This document shows, piece after piece, positions 51,807 to 60,854 of a DNA stretch of 64,000 nucleotides; position 1 is the first letter of the stretch, and every line of letters starts with the position of its first letter. The position numbers and the translations under genes are program-made. The stretch comes from Proteus vulgaris (GTDB taxonomy: Bacteria > Pseudomonadota > Gammaproteobacteria > Enterobacterales > Enterobacteriaceae): positions 62,001 to 126,000 of the forward strand of contig NZ_JAEHOQ010000011.1 in assembly GCF_016239305.1 (NCBI RefSeq). The letters run 5' to 3'. The notes beneath the pieces are model-generated. The model did no database searches. It saw only the letters and a program-made list of their open reading frames with translations, and had not been told where the DNA came from.

Positions 51807-53111
51807 ATGTCGATAAAATCAATAACGGGCCTTGCTGTTGCGATGACACTCTTTACTTCACCTACACACGCAAAAACACAAATTGAATGGTGGCATGCAA
51901 TGGGAGGTGCACTTGGTCAGAAAGTCAATCAAATCGCTTCTGATTTTAATGCAAGCCAATCTGAATATGAGATAAAACCTGTTTATAAAGGCACTTATGC
52001 TGAAACCATGACCAGTGCAGTAGCTTCGTTTCGTGCTAAAAACCAACCCGCTATTGTGCAGGTCTTTGAAGTCGGCACAGCCAGCATGATGGGAGCTAAA
52101 AAAGCCGTTTTTCCGGTTTACCAATTAATGGAAAAAACTAACGAGCCTTTTGATCCTAATAGTTATTTATCTACTGTCACAGGCTATTACACCACCAGCG
52201 ATGGCAAAATGATGTCACTGCCCTTTAATAGCTCAACACCTGTGCTTTATTACAACAAGGCTCTCTTTAAAAAAGCAGGTATAGACCAACCACCTAAAAC
52301 ATGGAAAGAGATGGAAGTTGTGTCTCAAAAATTACTCGACTCAGGTGTGAAATGTGGCTTTACCACCACATGGCAATCATGGACACAAATAGAAAACTTT
52401 GGGGCACGTAATAATTTGCCTATTGCGACAAAAAATAATGGTTTTGATGGCTTAGATACAACGTTTCTATTTAATAAGTCTCCTTTCGTTGCTCATATTC
52501 AACAAATGGCAGATTGGTCTCAATCTGGTATTTTCAAATATGGTGGGCGTCAGTCCGACTCAATGCCTTTATTTTATACCCAAGAGTGCGCCATGGTGAT
52601 GGAATCATCAGCCGGTTTTGCTGGTATTAAAGAGAATATGAAAGGAGTTGATATTGGTGTTAGCCAATTACCTTATGACGATACGCTTGTGCAAAAACCC
52701 GCCAACACCATTATTGGTGGGGCATCGCTATGGGTTATGTCAGGACGCCCTGATGCGGAATATAACGGTGTAGCAAAATTCTTCACCTATCTTTCAAGCC
52801 CAGAAGTACAAGCGGATTGGCACCAAGCTACAGGTTATCTTCCTGTTACAAAAGCCGCTTACGCGTTGACACAACAACAAGGTTTTTATCAGAAAAATCC
52901 TGGGGCTGACACTGCAATATTACAAATGACAACCTCAGAACCTACCGCAAACTCCAAAGGATTGCGCTTTGGTAATTTTTTGCAAACTCGCGAAATTGTT
53001 GATGAAGAGTTAGAGAAAGTCTGGTCAGGAAAACAGAGCGCTCAGGCGGCATTGGATAATGCTGTCACTCGTGGAAATGAGCAATTACGCCGTTTTGAAC
53101 GAACTCAATGA
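51807..53111 (+). CDS. ugpB: glycerol-3-phosphate-binding periplasmic protein UgpB
   Basis: Periplasmic receptor for sn-glycerol 3-phosphate and glycerophosphodiesters. The ATG at 51807 follows AAAAGGAAA and yields a signal peptide MSIKSITGLAVAMTLFTSPTHA cut before KTQIEWW; 434 residues (E. coli 438). It matches family 1 solute-binding proteins, with the YKGTYAETMTSAVASFRAKNQPAIVQVFEVGTASMM segment. The open frame extends 22 codons upstream but lacks a ribosome site. Confidence 0.95.
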   Translation: MSIKSITGLAVAMTLFTSPTHAKTQIEWWHAMGGALGQKVNQIASDFNASQSEYEIKPVYKGTYAETMTSAVASFRAKNQPAIVQVFEVGTASMMGAKKAVFPVYQLMEKTNEPFDPNSYLSTVTGYYTTSDGKMMSLPFNSSTPVLYYNKALFKKAGIDQPPKTWKEMEVVSQKLLDSGVKCGFTTTWQSWTQIENFGARNNLPIATKNNGFDGLDTTFLFNKSPFVAHIQQMADWSQSGIFKYGGRQSDSMPLFYTQECAMVMESSAGFAGIKENMKGVDIGVSQLPYDDTLVQKPANTIIGGASLWVMSGRPDAEYNGVAKFFTYLSSPEVQADWHQATGYLPVTKAAYALTQQQGFYQKNPGADTAILQMTTSEPTANSKGLRFGNFLQTREIVDEELEKVWSGKQSAQAALDNAVTRGNEQLRRFERTQ

Positions 53112-53173
53112 TCACATTTATCAGGCGAGCTTAACGGCTTGCCTTCTGTTTTTATCGATTTACTGGATATTGT

Positions 53174-54058
53174 ATGGCTTCTGAATCCATTTATTTTAAA
53201 CAAAAATGGTTACCTCTAGCGCTAATTTGTCCTCAATTGGCTATCACGCTTATCTTTTTTATTTGGCCTGCTGGGCAAGCTTTCTTTCAGTCATTTCAAT
53301 TAGAAGATGCATTTGGCCTGAGTAGTGAGTTTGTTGGCCTCGAAAACTTTCAGCGTTTATTTAGCAATAGTTACTATTTTGACAGTTTAATCACGACATT
53401 AATTTTTAGCACGAGTGTTGTCTTGCTCTCTATGTTATCTGCACTTGTTCTGGCTGGTATTGCCGAGCAAATTTTACGAGGCAAACTGGTTTATCGTACG
53501 ATCTTAATTTCACCCTATGCCATTGCACCTGTTATCGCGGGTTTTCTTTGGTTATTTATGCTTGATCCCACGATTGGTATATTAAGCCAATTATTAAAAC
53601 AAATAGGTATTAATTGGGATCCCGTACTGAATACACATCACGCGATGTGGATGGTGATTTTAACTGCAACATGGAAACAAATAAGTTATAACTTTTTGTT
53701 TTTCCTCGCCGCCTTACAATCTGTGCCTAAATCACTGTTAGAAGCAGCTGCTATTGATGGCAGTGGGCCTATTAAACGCTTTATAACAATAAGTTTTCCA
53801 CTCATTTCACCGACCACTTTCTTCTTACTGGTAGTGAATTTTGCTTACGCCTTTTTTGATACTTTCGCCATTATTCATGCAATGACACAAGGTGGCCCAG
53901 GAAGTAGCACATCAACATTAGTGTATAAAGTCTATAACGATGGTTTTGTGGGATTAGATTTAGGCTCCTCAGCCGCACAATCCGTCATCTTAATGTTTAT
54001 TGTCGCGATATTAACCGTGATCCAGTTTCGTTATGTTGAGAAAAAGGTGGCTTACTAA
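53174..54058 (+). CDS. ugpA: glycerol-3-phosphate ABC permease UgpA
   Basis: Inner-membrane permease of the Ugp importer, 294 residues, six helices. The EAA loop is EAAAIDGSGPIKRFITISFPLISPT. Sixty-two bases after ugpB; its stop shares one base with the ugpE start (TAATG). Confidence 0.96.
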   Translation: MASESIYFKQKWLPLALICPQLAITLIFFIWPAGQAFFQSFQLEDAFGLSSEFVGLENFQRLFSNSYYFDSLITTLIFSTSVVLLSMLSALVLAGIAEQILRGKLVYRTILISPYAIAPVIAGFLWLFMLDPTIGILSQLLKQIGINWDPVLNTHHAMWMVILTATWKQISYNFLFFLAALQSVPKSLLEAAAIDGSGPIKRFITISFPLISPTTFFLLVVNFAYAFFDTFAIIHAMTQGGPGSSTSTLVYKVYNDGFVGLDLGSSAAQSVILMFIVAILTVIQFRYVEKKVAY

Positions 54059-54906
54059 TGGTTGAACGCAGACCTTTATTTCATGCTTTTTGCCACTTTA
54101 TTCTTATTGTTGGCATTCTATCTGTCGCTTTTCCAGTGTGGATAGCGCTTGTCGCTACAACACATCAAAATACTGAATTTGCCACAGGATCGCCGCTTTG
54201 GTTCGGTACGGAAGGTTTCAGTATTTTTAAAACGCTATTATCACAAACGGGTACAACACAAAATAGTGCTATCTCAATTAATAGTATGTTGTTGAATTCA
54301 TTAATAATGGCATTAGTGATCACTATCGGAAAATTAACGATTTCGATTTTATCGGCTTATGCCGTTGTATTTTTTCGCTTTCCGGGCCGTATGCTTGCCT
54401 TTTGGACTATCTTTTTTACATTAATGCTACCCGTTGAGGTTCGCATTATGCCGACATTTGAGGTTGTTACTAACCTTAATATGCTGAATTCTTATGCAGG
54501 ATTAACGGTTCCATTAATTGCCAGCGCTACCGCTACTTTTTTATTTCGCCAATTCTTTCTTACTATCACCCCAGAGCTTATTGAAGCAGCTAAAATTGAT
54601 GGCGCAGGTCCAATAAGATCCTTTTTCACCATCTTACTTCCTCTTTCACGTACCAATATAGCCGCCTTGTTTGTTATCACATTTATTTATGGCTGGAACC
54701 AATATCTTTGGCCAATGCTGATCACAACAGATACCCACTATTACACTATTGTGATGGGTATTAAACAGATGGTTGCGGTTTCCGATGGTGTTATTGAATG
54801 GAATAAAATTATGGCAACCACATTAATTGCGATGTTGCCTCCTGTCTTTATCGTCATTCTGATGCAAAGAGCCTTTGTAAAAGGCTTTATTGATACGGAG
54901 AAATAA
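54058..54906 (+). CDS. ugpE: glycerol-3-phosphate ABC permease UgpE
   Basis: Second permease of the Ugp importer, 282 residues, six helices. The EAA loop is EAAKIDGAGPIRSFFTILLPLSRTN, and the family's FYGWNQYLWPML-type segment reads IYGWNQYLWPML. It is coupled to ugpA by overlap and to ugpC by one base. Confidence 0.96.
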   Translation: MVERRPLFHAFCHFILIVGILSVAFPVWIALVATTHQNTEFATGSPLWFGTEGFSIFKTLLSQTGTTQNSAISINSMLLNSLIMALVITIGKLTISILSAYAVVFFRFPGRMLAFWTIFFTLMLPVEVRIMPTFEVVTNLNMLNSYAGLTVPLIASATATFLFRQFFLTITPELIEAAKIDGAGPIRSFFTILLPLSRTNIAALFVITFIYGWNQYLWPMLITTDTHYYTIVMGIKQMVAVSDGVIEWNKIMATTLIAMLPPVFIVILMQRAFVKGFIDTEK

Positions 54907-54907
54907 C

Positions 54908-56008
54908 ATGACAACCGTCACTCTCACTGATTTGGAAAAGCGTTACCCAAATGGTCATCAAGCCATTTCAAAATTAAATCTTTCTATTGAGCAAGGCGAA
55001 ATGGTGGTATTAGTCGGCCCAAGTGGTTGTGGTAAATCAACATTGCTACGAATGATTGCAGGGTTAGAAACCATTACACAAGGTGATTTACTTATTGATA
55101 ATTTGCGTGTTAATGAACATGAACCCAGTGAACGTGATATCGCCATGGTTTTTCAAAACTATGCCCTTTATCCTCATATGTCGGTTTATAACAATATGGC
55201 ATATGGCTTGCGTAATCGAAAAACACCAAAAGCAAAGATTGAAGAACTTGTCACAAATGCAGCCCAAATGCTGGAAATCAGCCATTTACTTGATAGAAAA
55301 CCCAAAGAGCTATCAGGTGGGCAACGACAACGTGTGGCAATGGGCCGAGCTATTGTCCGTAAACCTAAAGTCTTTTTATTTGATGAGCCACTCTCTAACC
55401 TTGATGCAAAATTACGTGTACAAATGCGCCTTGAGATAAAAAAGCTACAACGAAAACTCTCAACAACTTCGATTTACGTTACACACGATCAAGTTGAAGC
55501 CATGACATTAGCCGATAAGTTGGTGGTACTAAACCAAGGAAATATAGAGCAAGTGGGTACACCGTTAGAGATTTATAAAAGCCCCGCCTCCGTGTTTGTC
55601 GCTACTTTTATGGGCTCTCCTGCAATGAATATTTTAGACACCCCAATTAATCATGGTGTGATTGAAGTCGCTGATGGGCACATTGCTGTTTCATCTCAGC
55701 ACCTTCCTTATCAAGCGATTAAATTAGGTTTACGCCCTGAACATTTACTCATTAGCCACCAGCATCCTCTTTTTCATGCCGATGTTGAATTTATTGAAGC
55801 ATTAGGTGCAGATGTTTTGATTTATACCACTACTTGCGATGAACAAAAACAACCTGTTGTTATTCGTGCACCGAACGATCATGGTATCAATATTGGTCAT
55901 AAAATAGGTCTTACTATTCATCCTGAAAACCTACATTTCTTTGATGAGCAAACTGGAAAACGTATTAATCGTCCTTTTATGATCGTCAGTGAATTAATGG
56001 TTTCATAA
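54908..56008 (+). CDS. ugpC: glycerol-3-phosphate ABC ATPase UgpC
   Basis: ATPase of the Ugp importer. The ATG at 54908 (MTTVTLTDLEKRYPNGHQ) gives 366 residues; the frame runs six codons into ugpE. Walker A GPSGCGKST, signature LSGGQRQRVAMGRA, Walker B VFLFDEPLSNLDA, switch His in YVTHDQVEAM, then the MalK-type OB regulatory domain (about 235-366). Ends the operon. Confidence 0.96.
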   Translation: MTTVTLTDLEKRYPNGHQAISKLNLSIEQGEMVVLVGPSGCGKSTLLRMIAGLETITQGDLLIDNLRVNEHEPSERDIAMVFQNYALYPHMSVYNNMAYGLRNRKTPKAKIEELVTNAAQMLEISHLLDRKPKELSGGQRQRVAMGRAIVRKPKVFLFDEPLSNLDAKLRVQMRLEIKKLQRKLSTTSIYVTHDQVEAMTLADKLVVLNQGNIEQVGTPLEIYKSPASVFVATFMGSPAMNILDTPINHGVIEVADGHIAVSSQHLPYQAIKLGLRPEHLLISHQHPLFHADVEFIEALGADVLIYTTTCDEQKQPVVIRAPNDHGINIGHKIGLTIHPENLHFFDEQTGKRINRPFMIVSELMVS

Positions 56009-56502
56009 GATGTTGATATCGTTTTATTCACTTTCAGTTTAATCTTAATAGCGATGTATTGAGCATCGCTATTTATTTAAAATAAAGCAATAAATGTTAA
56101 AAATATAAACTTTATCAGAATTAAACAAATGAAAGACTATGCTAAATACAGTGATCTTTTGATATTATTCCAAATAAATAAAAATAACATCGCTTACACT
56201 TGAAGTAAGTACAATTAAATGATTTATATAATATTTAACCAACAAATCTTATCTTTTTAAACTTAACCTACTAATTAATTATCTTAATTTTAAACAAGTT
56301 AAATTTATTAATCCGTTTTTTCCTCAAGTTAAGGAAAGAAATAATAATACTTTTCTTCTGAGAAAAGAAAAAACATATATTGAGATAATATTTTTTTCAT
56401 AAAATGCCTATATTGCACCAATAGATAAGCGCTGTTATTCTTCTGCTCGAATTTGATCCGCAATTATATAAACTGCCAAGCAGAAAAGGACTTAATTAAA
56501 AA
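56009..56502. other. spacer between ugpC and the LoiP-like gene
   Basis: 494 very AT-rich bases with many poly-A/T runs. It holds the ugpC terminator (56047-56080). No gene or clear promoter seen; the AT-rich track before 56450 could be curved DNA, which is a guess. Confidence 0.55.
56047..56080 (+). terminator. terminator of ugpBAEC
   Basis: AATAGCGATG and CATCGCTATT form a perfect 10-bp stem with a 7-base loop, followed by TATTTAAA. Confidence 0.8.
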
Positions 56503-57255
56503 ATGAAAATTAAATTACTTGCTACAGTGATGGTATCAGCAGCACTACTCTCTGGTTGTCAAAACCTCAATACCGATATGCTGACTAAATCTGGAACCCA
56601 ACTTTTTCAAGCCGCAACATTAAGCGATGATGATATCAAAGCACTAACAAATGATGCATGTAAAGAAATGGATGCCCAAAATAAAGTCGCGCCAGCTAAT
56701 AGCACTTACACCAAACGCTTAAATAACATCGCTAAGGCGTTAGGTAATGAAGTTAACGGTACTCCGGTAAATTACAAAGTTTACATGACTAAAGATGTGA
56801 ACGCATGGGCTATGGCTAATGGTTGTGTTCGTGTTTATAGTGGTTTAATGGACATGATGACTGATAACGAAGTTGAAGGCGTTTTAGGTCATGAAATGGG
56901 TCACGTTGCTTTAGGTCATACCCGTAAAGCAATTCAAGTTGCTCACGCAACAGTTGCAGCACGTACCGCAGCATCATCAGCGGGTGGCGTTGCAGCACAA
57001 TTAAGTAGCTCTCAATTAGCTGAAATGGGCCAGAAATTAATTAATGCTCAATTCTCGCAACATCAAGAAACTGAAGCAGATAATTTCTCTTATGATCTGT
57101 TAACAAAACGTGGCGTTAATACGGCAGGGTTGGTTACAGGCTTTGAGAAGCTCGCTAAATTAGGCGGTGGTGATTCAAGTATGTTTGATTCTCACCCACC
57201 ATCAAAAGAGCGCGCTGATAATATCCGTAATCGCATCGCTACAGATAAGAAATAA
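56503..57255 (+). CDS. loiP: M48-family lipoprotein metalloprotease, LoiP-like
   Basis: 250-residue zinc protease. A lipoprotein signal ends at LLSGC with lipid Cys19. The zinc motif HEMGH gives His130, Glu131 and His134; the third ligand is probably Glu191 (ETEAD). The pattern NDACKEMD...GTPVNYKVYMTKDVNAWAMANGCVRVYSGLMD matches E. coli LoiP/YggG, an outer-membrane protease active at low osmolarity. Other YcaL/BepA relatives are possible; LoiP fits best. Confidence 0.85.
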   Translation: MKIKLLATVMVSAALLSGCQNLNTDMLTKSGTQLFQAATLSDDDIKALTNDACKEMDAQNKVAPANSTYTKRLNNIAKALGNEVNGTPVNYKVYMTKDVNAWAMANGCVRVYSGLMDMMTDNEVEGVLGHEMGHVALGHTRKAIQVAHATVAARTAASSAGGVAAQLSSSQLAEMGQKLINAQFSQHQETEADNFSYDLLTKRGVNTAGLVTGFEKLAKLGGGDSSMFDSHPPSKERADNIRNRIATDKK

Positions 57256-57262
57256 TGACCTT

Positions 57263-57300
57263 CCCCCTATATCTTATGGTATTGGGGGATTTTCTTTTCA
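57263..57300 (+). terminator. terminator of the LoiP-like gene
   Basis: CCCCC and GGGGG with flanking A/T pairs around a 16-base interior, followed by ATTTTCTTTT. Confidence 0.7.
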
Positions 57301-57310
57301 GGCTTATCAG

Positions 57311-57778
57311 TTACGAATGACGAAAAAGATCCGTAACATCGGTAAAAAAGCGTTTAATTGCCTGCCTTTCATGCTGATCATATTGTTCAAATAACGCAGA
57401 CCATTTTGCTTGAGATTGTTGATGTAGCACCTCATGCGCATGAAAAAGTTGCTCTCCTTCAGAGGTTAAAATAAAAAAGATCTCTTTTTGATTGTCTGCC
57501 AATTTTATTTTTTCAATCGCACCTTTTTTTTGTAATCGGCTACAAATTTTTGAGACAGCTCCTCGAGTCATTGCCATATATTCACTGATGGTGGTGAGAT
57601 TTCTCATACTCTCCTCACCAATACAATGAATAACATGTAATTCTGTGAGTGAATAATTCTCTAACCCCTTATCTTCTAATACTTTTTTATGTTCCTCATT
57701 GACATGTTCATCTTTAAGATGCAAGAAATCACTTAACCCTTTTAACAAGTCTTGTGTTGTTACATTCTCTTTTGTCAT
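57311..57778 (-). CDS. MarR-family transcriptional regulator
   Basis: 155-residue regulator with a winged-helix MarR fold: NLTTISEYMAMTRGAVSKICSRLQKKGAIEKI (recognition helix about 80-95) and the wing LADNQKEIFFILTSEGEQL. It is divergent from the MFS efflux gene. Two operator-like palindromes lie in the 115-base spacer, so it probably represses both genes. The inducer cannot be told. Confidence 0.9.
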   Translation of the reverse strand: MTKENVTTQDLLKGLSDFLHLKDEHVNEEHKKVLEDKGLENYSLTELHVIHCIGEESMRNLTTISEYMAMTRGAVSKICSRLQKKGAIEKIKLADNQKEIFFILTSEGEQLFHAHEVLHQQSQAKWSALFEQYDQHERQAIKRFFTDVTDLFRHS

Positions 57779-57798
57779 TTTGTTTCCTTGGAAAAAAT
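57777..57798. promoter_or_regulatory. second MarR operator-like site
   Basis: ATTTTGTTTCC with GGAAAAAAT, an imperfect copy of the palindrome at 57854, separated by TT. It overlaps the regulator's own start codon, so it could serve autorepression. Confidence 0.6.
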
Positions 57799-57823
57799 AT
57801 TTAAAAAAATAGTACCAAAAGTA

Positions 57824-57851
57824 TTTACAATAATCAAAATATCGCTATCAT
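57824..57851 (+). promoter_or_regulatory. promoter of the MFS efflux gene
   Basis: TTTACA (-35, 57824-57829), 16-base spacer, TATCAT (-10, 57846-57851). The operator palindrome begins 3 bases after the -10 box, where a bound repressor would block initiation. Confidence 0.55.
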
Positions 57852-57853
57852 CT

Positions 57854-57877
57854 ATTTTGTTTCCATGGAAACAAAAT
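57854..57877. promoter_or_regulatory. MarR operator palindrome
   Basis: A perfect 24-base palindrome: ATTTTGTTTCCA and its reverse complement meet at an NcoI-like CCATGG centre. It lies between the promoter and the MFS start codon. Confidence 0.75.
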
Positions 57878-57893
57878 AACAAGAGGCAATATA

Positions 57894-59081
57894 ATGAAAT
57901 TATCAATCCGTAGTTTGTTTTATCTCATTTGCTTTAGCGCACTATTGGGTTCTTTAGCACAAAATATTTATACCCCTGTACTTCCCTTGATCCAACAGCA
58001 ATTTAATACCACGTTATCACTGGTTAATCTGACGGTATCTGCATTTACTTTTGCTATGGCTGTTATGCAACTATTTTATGGTTCATTAATTGATAAGTGG
58101 GGAAGAAAACCAATTTTGCTCAGTGGATTAGCAATTTCTATTGTGGGTGCATTAGGTTGTGTTTGGTCTGACTCTATAGGTTTATTAATTTTTTGGCGTG
58201 TGATCCAAGCTATCGGTATTGCAGCTATTCCTGTGGTTGCTGCAACTATTCTTGGTGATCTTTATCAAGGAAACGATCGCGCAAAAGCAATGGGATCGTA
58301 CCAAATGCTATTAGCATTAGCACCTGCTTGTGGCCCTTTATTAGGTGGATATTTAGCGCAACATTATCAATATCAAGGCATTTTTATTTTCTTGGCTGTT
58401 ATCGGTCTCTTATTACTGATCACACATATCTTTTATTTACCTGAAACACGCCCGGAACAGAAAGAAACCTTTAAAAGCATATCTGCAATGCAACAAGTGC
58501 TTATAGCTCCTGAGGGTAAATCTGTATTTGTCATGAGTTTTATGGTGTTTTATAACTATTTTTGTCTACTGGTTTTCTTACCCTTAATTGCTTTTCATCT
58601 CTATCAACTTAGCAGCACTGAAATTGGTGGATTATATGTGCCTATGTCGATTGCGCTTATCTTAGGTAGCTATCTTTACCGTAAAATTTGCCATCTATTT
58701 AGTGCGGAATATGGTGTGATTATTACCTCTTGTATCAACCTGATTATGTTGACGTTATTTGCACTCTTTTGGCAAATCTCATTACCTGTAATGCTTGGTT
58801 TAACCGTGTTATATGGGCTTTCTTTAGGATTAACAATGCCAACACATACCACATTATTAGCGGGTTATTTTAGTGCAATGAGAGCAACCGCAATGGGGAT
58901 TTATAATTTTATTCGTTATTGTGGAATGGCTGCTGGCCCTATGATTTCGGTCTATTTTGTGACTGACAATAACTATGAATATGTCTTTTATTCTTGTGTG
59001 ATCTTAACGAGTTTGGCATTGTGTTTCACCATAAAGACCTTAATGTCTTCATTAAAAGAAAAAAAACAAACTACAAACTAA
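57894..59081 (+). CDS. Bcr/CflA-type MFS efflux transporter
   Basis: 395-residue transporter with about 12 helices, DHA1 family. It has QNIYTPVLPLIQQQFNTT in helix 1, the motif A loop GSLIDKWGRKPILLSG, and GCGPLLGGYL-like ACGPLLGGYLAQHY in helix 5 (motif C). Bcr/CflA members export drugs, sulfonamides or cysteine. It starts next to the divergent MarR gene and its perfect operator. Confidence 0.88.
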   Translation: MKLSIRSLFYLICFSALLGSLAQNIYTPVLPLIQQQFNTTLSLVNLTVSAFTFAMAVMQLFYGSLIDKWGRKPILLSGLAISIVGALGCVWSDSIGLLIFWRVIQAIGIAAIPVVAATILGDLYQGNDRAKAMGSYQMLLALAPACGPLLGGYLAQHYQYQGIFIFLAVIGLLLLITHIFYLPETRPEQKETFKSISAMQQVLIAPEGKSVFVMSFMVFYNYFCLLVFLPLIAFHLYQLSSTEIGGLYVPMSIALILGSYLYRKICHLFSAEYGVIITSCINLIMLTLFALFWQISLPVMLGLTVLYGLSLGLTMPTHTTLLAGYFSAMRATAMGIYNFIRYCGMAAGPMISVYFVTDNNYEYVFYSCVILTSLALCFTIKTLMSSLKEKKQTTN

Positions 59082-59092
59082 CAGGATATTTA

Positions 59093-59500
59093 ATGAAACT
59101 GACCATTGAAAAACTGGCCCAGCTCTCAGAGCAAGACCGCATTGATTTAGGAAAAATTTGGCAAGATGCACGTTATCAATCCGCATTAGCTACCGAGATT
59201 AACGCAGAAAATACACTCTTTGTAGCTAGATTCAATGAGCGATTATTAGCAGCTTGCTGGGTTAAATTATCGAATAAAAAAGCGGTTATTACTGATTTTA
59301 TGGTCAGAGAAGTCACTCGTCGTCGTGGTGTTGGACATTACTTACTGACACAATGCTTATGTGCCTATCCTGATATTACCCATTGGCAGGCAATAAGCTT
59401 ATCAGCGGAAGAAAGCGGGTATGATATTGCTCATGCTTTTTTAGCACATCATCAATTTAGTGCATCACCACAATCTGATCTTTATGCTCTCAATATTTGA
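59093..59500 (+). CDS. panM: aspartate decarboxylase maturation factor PanM (PanZ)
   Basis: GNAT-fold protein that triggers self-cleavage of PanD and senses CoA, controlling pantothenate synthesis. The ATG at 59093 (MKLTIEKLAQLSEQDRIDLGKIW) gives 135 residues (E. coli 127). The acetyl-CoA motif VREVTRRRGVGHYLL and RFNERLLAACWVKL are conserved. It lies 11 bases after the MFS gene; in E. coli it lies among the liv genes. Confidence 0.9.
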   Translation: MKLTIEKLAQLSEQDRIDLGKIWQDARYQSALATEINAENTLFVARFNERLLAACWVKLSNKKAVITDFMVREVTRRRGVGHYLLTQCLCAYPDITHWQAISLSAEESGYDIAHAFLAHHQFSASPQSDLYALNI

Positions 59501-59521
59501 TAACGTTCTTATTCTAAATAA

Positions 59522-59632
59522 TTCAAGGTGTAGGTAGGCGACAAGTGAATGAGTCGCTAGGACCATACATAAGTATATGACTAGTGCGAGTGAATATTAG
59601 TCAACAATGCTACAACTTGAAGTATGACGAGA
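59522..59632. repeat. ERIC element
   Basis: An enterobacterial repetitive intergenic consensus element: the core AGTGAATgagtcgctAGGA, then TACATAAGTA and TGACT, matches the ERIC consensus from memory. Outer inverted arms are TTCAAGGTGTAG and CTACAACTTGAA, followed by GTATGACG. Its right part overlaps the 3' end of the glycerate kinase gene, from its stop at 59597. Confidence 0.8.
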
Positions 59633-60760
59633 ACGAATAGTATAAAGTCTAGCCACATTATAAGCCGTCTCACTAAGATTCTTTTGCGCATTATGAAGTG
59701 CACCATCCAGTGTAGAAACACCCGGTACAATAGAGAAAACAGCATCAATTCCCTGCTGATGAACAACATCATAATCAGGGAGATAGCCACCGACTAAAGC
59801 AATGACAGGAAGGTGATATTTTTTAGCGAGCAGAGCAACCCCTATTGGCGTTTTACCTTGTGCTGATTGGCTATCCATTCGGCCTTCTCCAGTGATGACT
59901 AAATCAGCATCAATAAAATATTTTTCTAATTCAACCGCTTTAGCAACCAGTTCAACTCCCGGCGAAAGCGTTGCTTGCGTAAAGGCAAGCAACGGTAACG
60001 CCAACCCGCCCGCAGCGCCACTTCCTGCAATATTAATAAGGTTGCGTTGCGTCATTTTCTCAAGATAAGTACCAAAATGATGTAAGGCTTTATCAAGTTG
60101 TACAATATCATCTTTGGTCGCTCCTTTTTGAGGACCAAAAATAGCTGATGCTCCTTTTTCTCCACACAACGGATTTATTACATCACAAGCAATTTCGATT
60201 TCGACTTGCTTAAGTTTAGGGTTAAGAGTTGTGATATCAATAGAATGAAGCTGTGCTAATGCCAGTCCACCAAAAGGTAAAGAGGAACCGAATTTATCTT
60301 TAAGGCCAAGACCAAGCGCTTGCATCATACCTGCACCTGCATCATTTGTAGCACTACCACCTAATCCCAAAATGATTTTTTTAACACCCATTTCAAGAGC
60401 TGCATTAATTAATTCGCCCGTACCATAGCTGGTCGTTAAATTGGGATCACGTTGAGATACTGGAACAAGATGAAGACCAGAAGCTTGTGCCATTTCAATC
60501 ACAGCAGTAGTGTTATCACCTAAAAGGCCCCACGTTGCTATTACTTGTTTGCCTAAAGGCGAGCTAACTGGCGTAGTCATTAATCGCCCTTGAGTTGCAT
60601 CAACCAATGATGTAACTGTGCCTTCTCCGCCATCAGCCATAGGAATACAATAATATTGCGCATCCGATAAATAGCGTGAAAATCCCTCTTTGATTGATTC
60701 GGCAACTTCTTTCGCACTTAAACTTTCTTTAAATGAATCAGGGGCGATAACTATTTTCAC
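59597..60760 (-). CDS. glycerate 2-kinase
   Basis: GarK/GlxK-family kinase that phosphorylates D-glycerate. The GTG at 60760 (read VKIVIAPDSFKESLSA, initiating Met) has GGAGA upstream and matches the family start; the frame extends to a TTG six codons earlier. It has 387 residues (E. coli GarK 381). Motifs: ADGGEGTV, GLGGSATNDAGAG, VITGEGRMDSQSAQGKTP. The last 12 or so residues (RSRHTSSCSIVD) are encoded by the ERIC repeat and replace the family's normal ending. Confidence 0.93.
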   Translation of the reverse strand: MKIVIAPDSFKESLSAKEVAESIKEGFSRYLSDAQYYCIPMADGGEGTVTSLVDATQGRLMTTPVSSPLGKQVIATWGLLGDNTTAVIEMAQASGLHLVPVSQRDPNLTTSYGTGELINAALEMGVKKIILGLGGSATNDAGAGMMQALGLGLKDKFGSSLPFGGLALAQLHSIDITTLNPKLKQVEIEIACDVINPLCGEKGASAIFGPQKGATKDDIVQLDKALHHFGTYLEKMTQRNLINIAGSGAAGGLALPLLAFTQATLSPGVELVAKAVELEKYFIDADLVITGEGRMDSQSAQGKTPIGVALLAKKYHLPVIALVGGYLPDYDVVHQQGIDAVFSIVPGVSTLDGALHNAQKNLSETAYNVARLYTIRSRHTSSCSIVD

Positions 60761-60854
60761 GTTATATTCTCCAGACAATAAAAAAGCGATATTTTCATAT
60801 CGCTTTTATAACATACTCTACTTTATGAGAGCGTGTACGTGGTCAGAAATATCA

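Noticed and set aside
56009-56502. Possible small RNA downstream of ugpC
   Set aside because: Only the ugpC terminator hairpin is visible; no promoter plus terminator pair was found.
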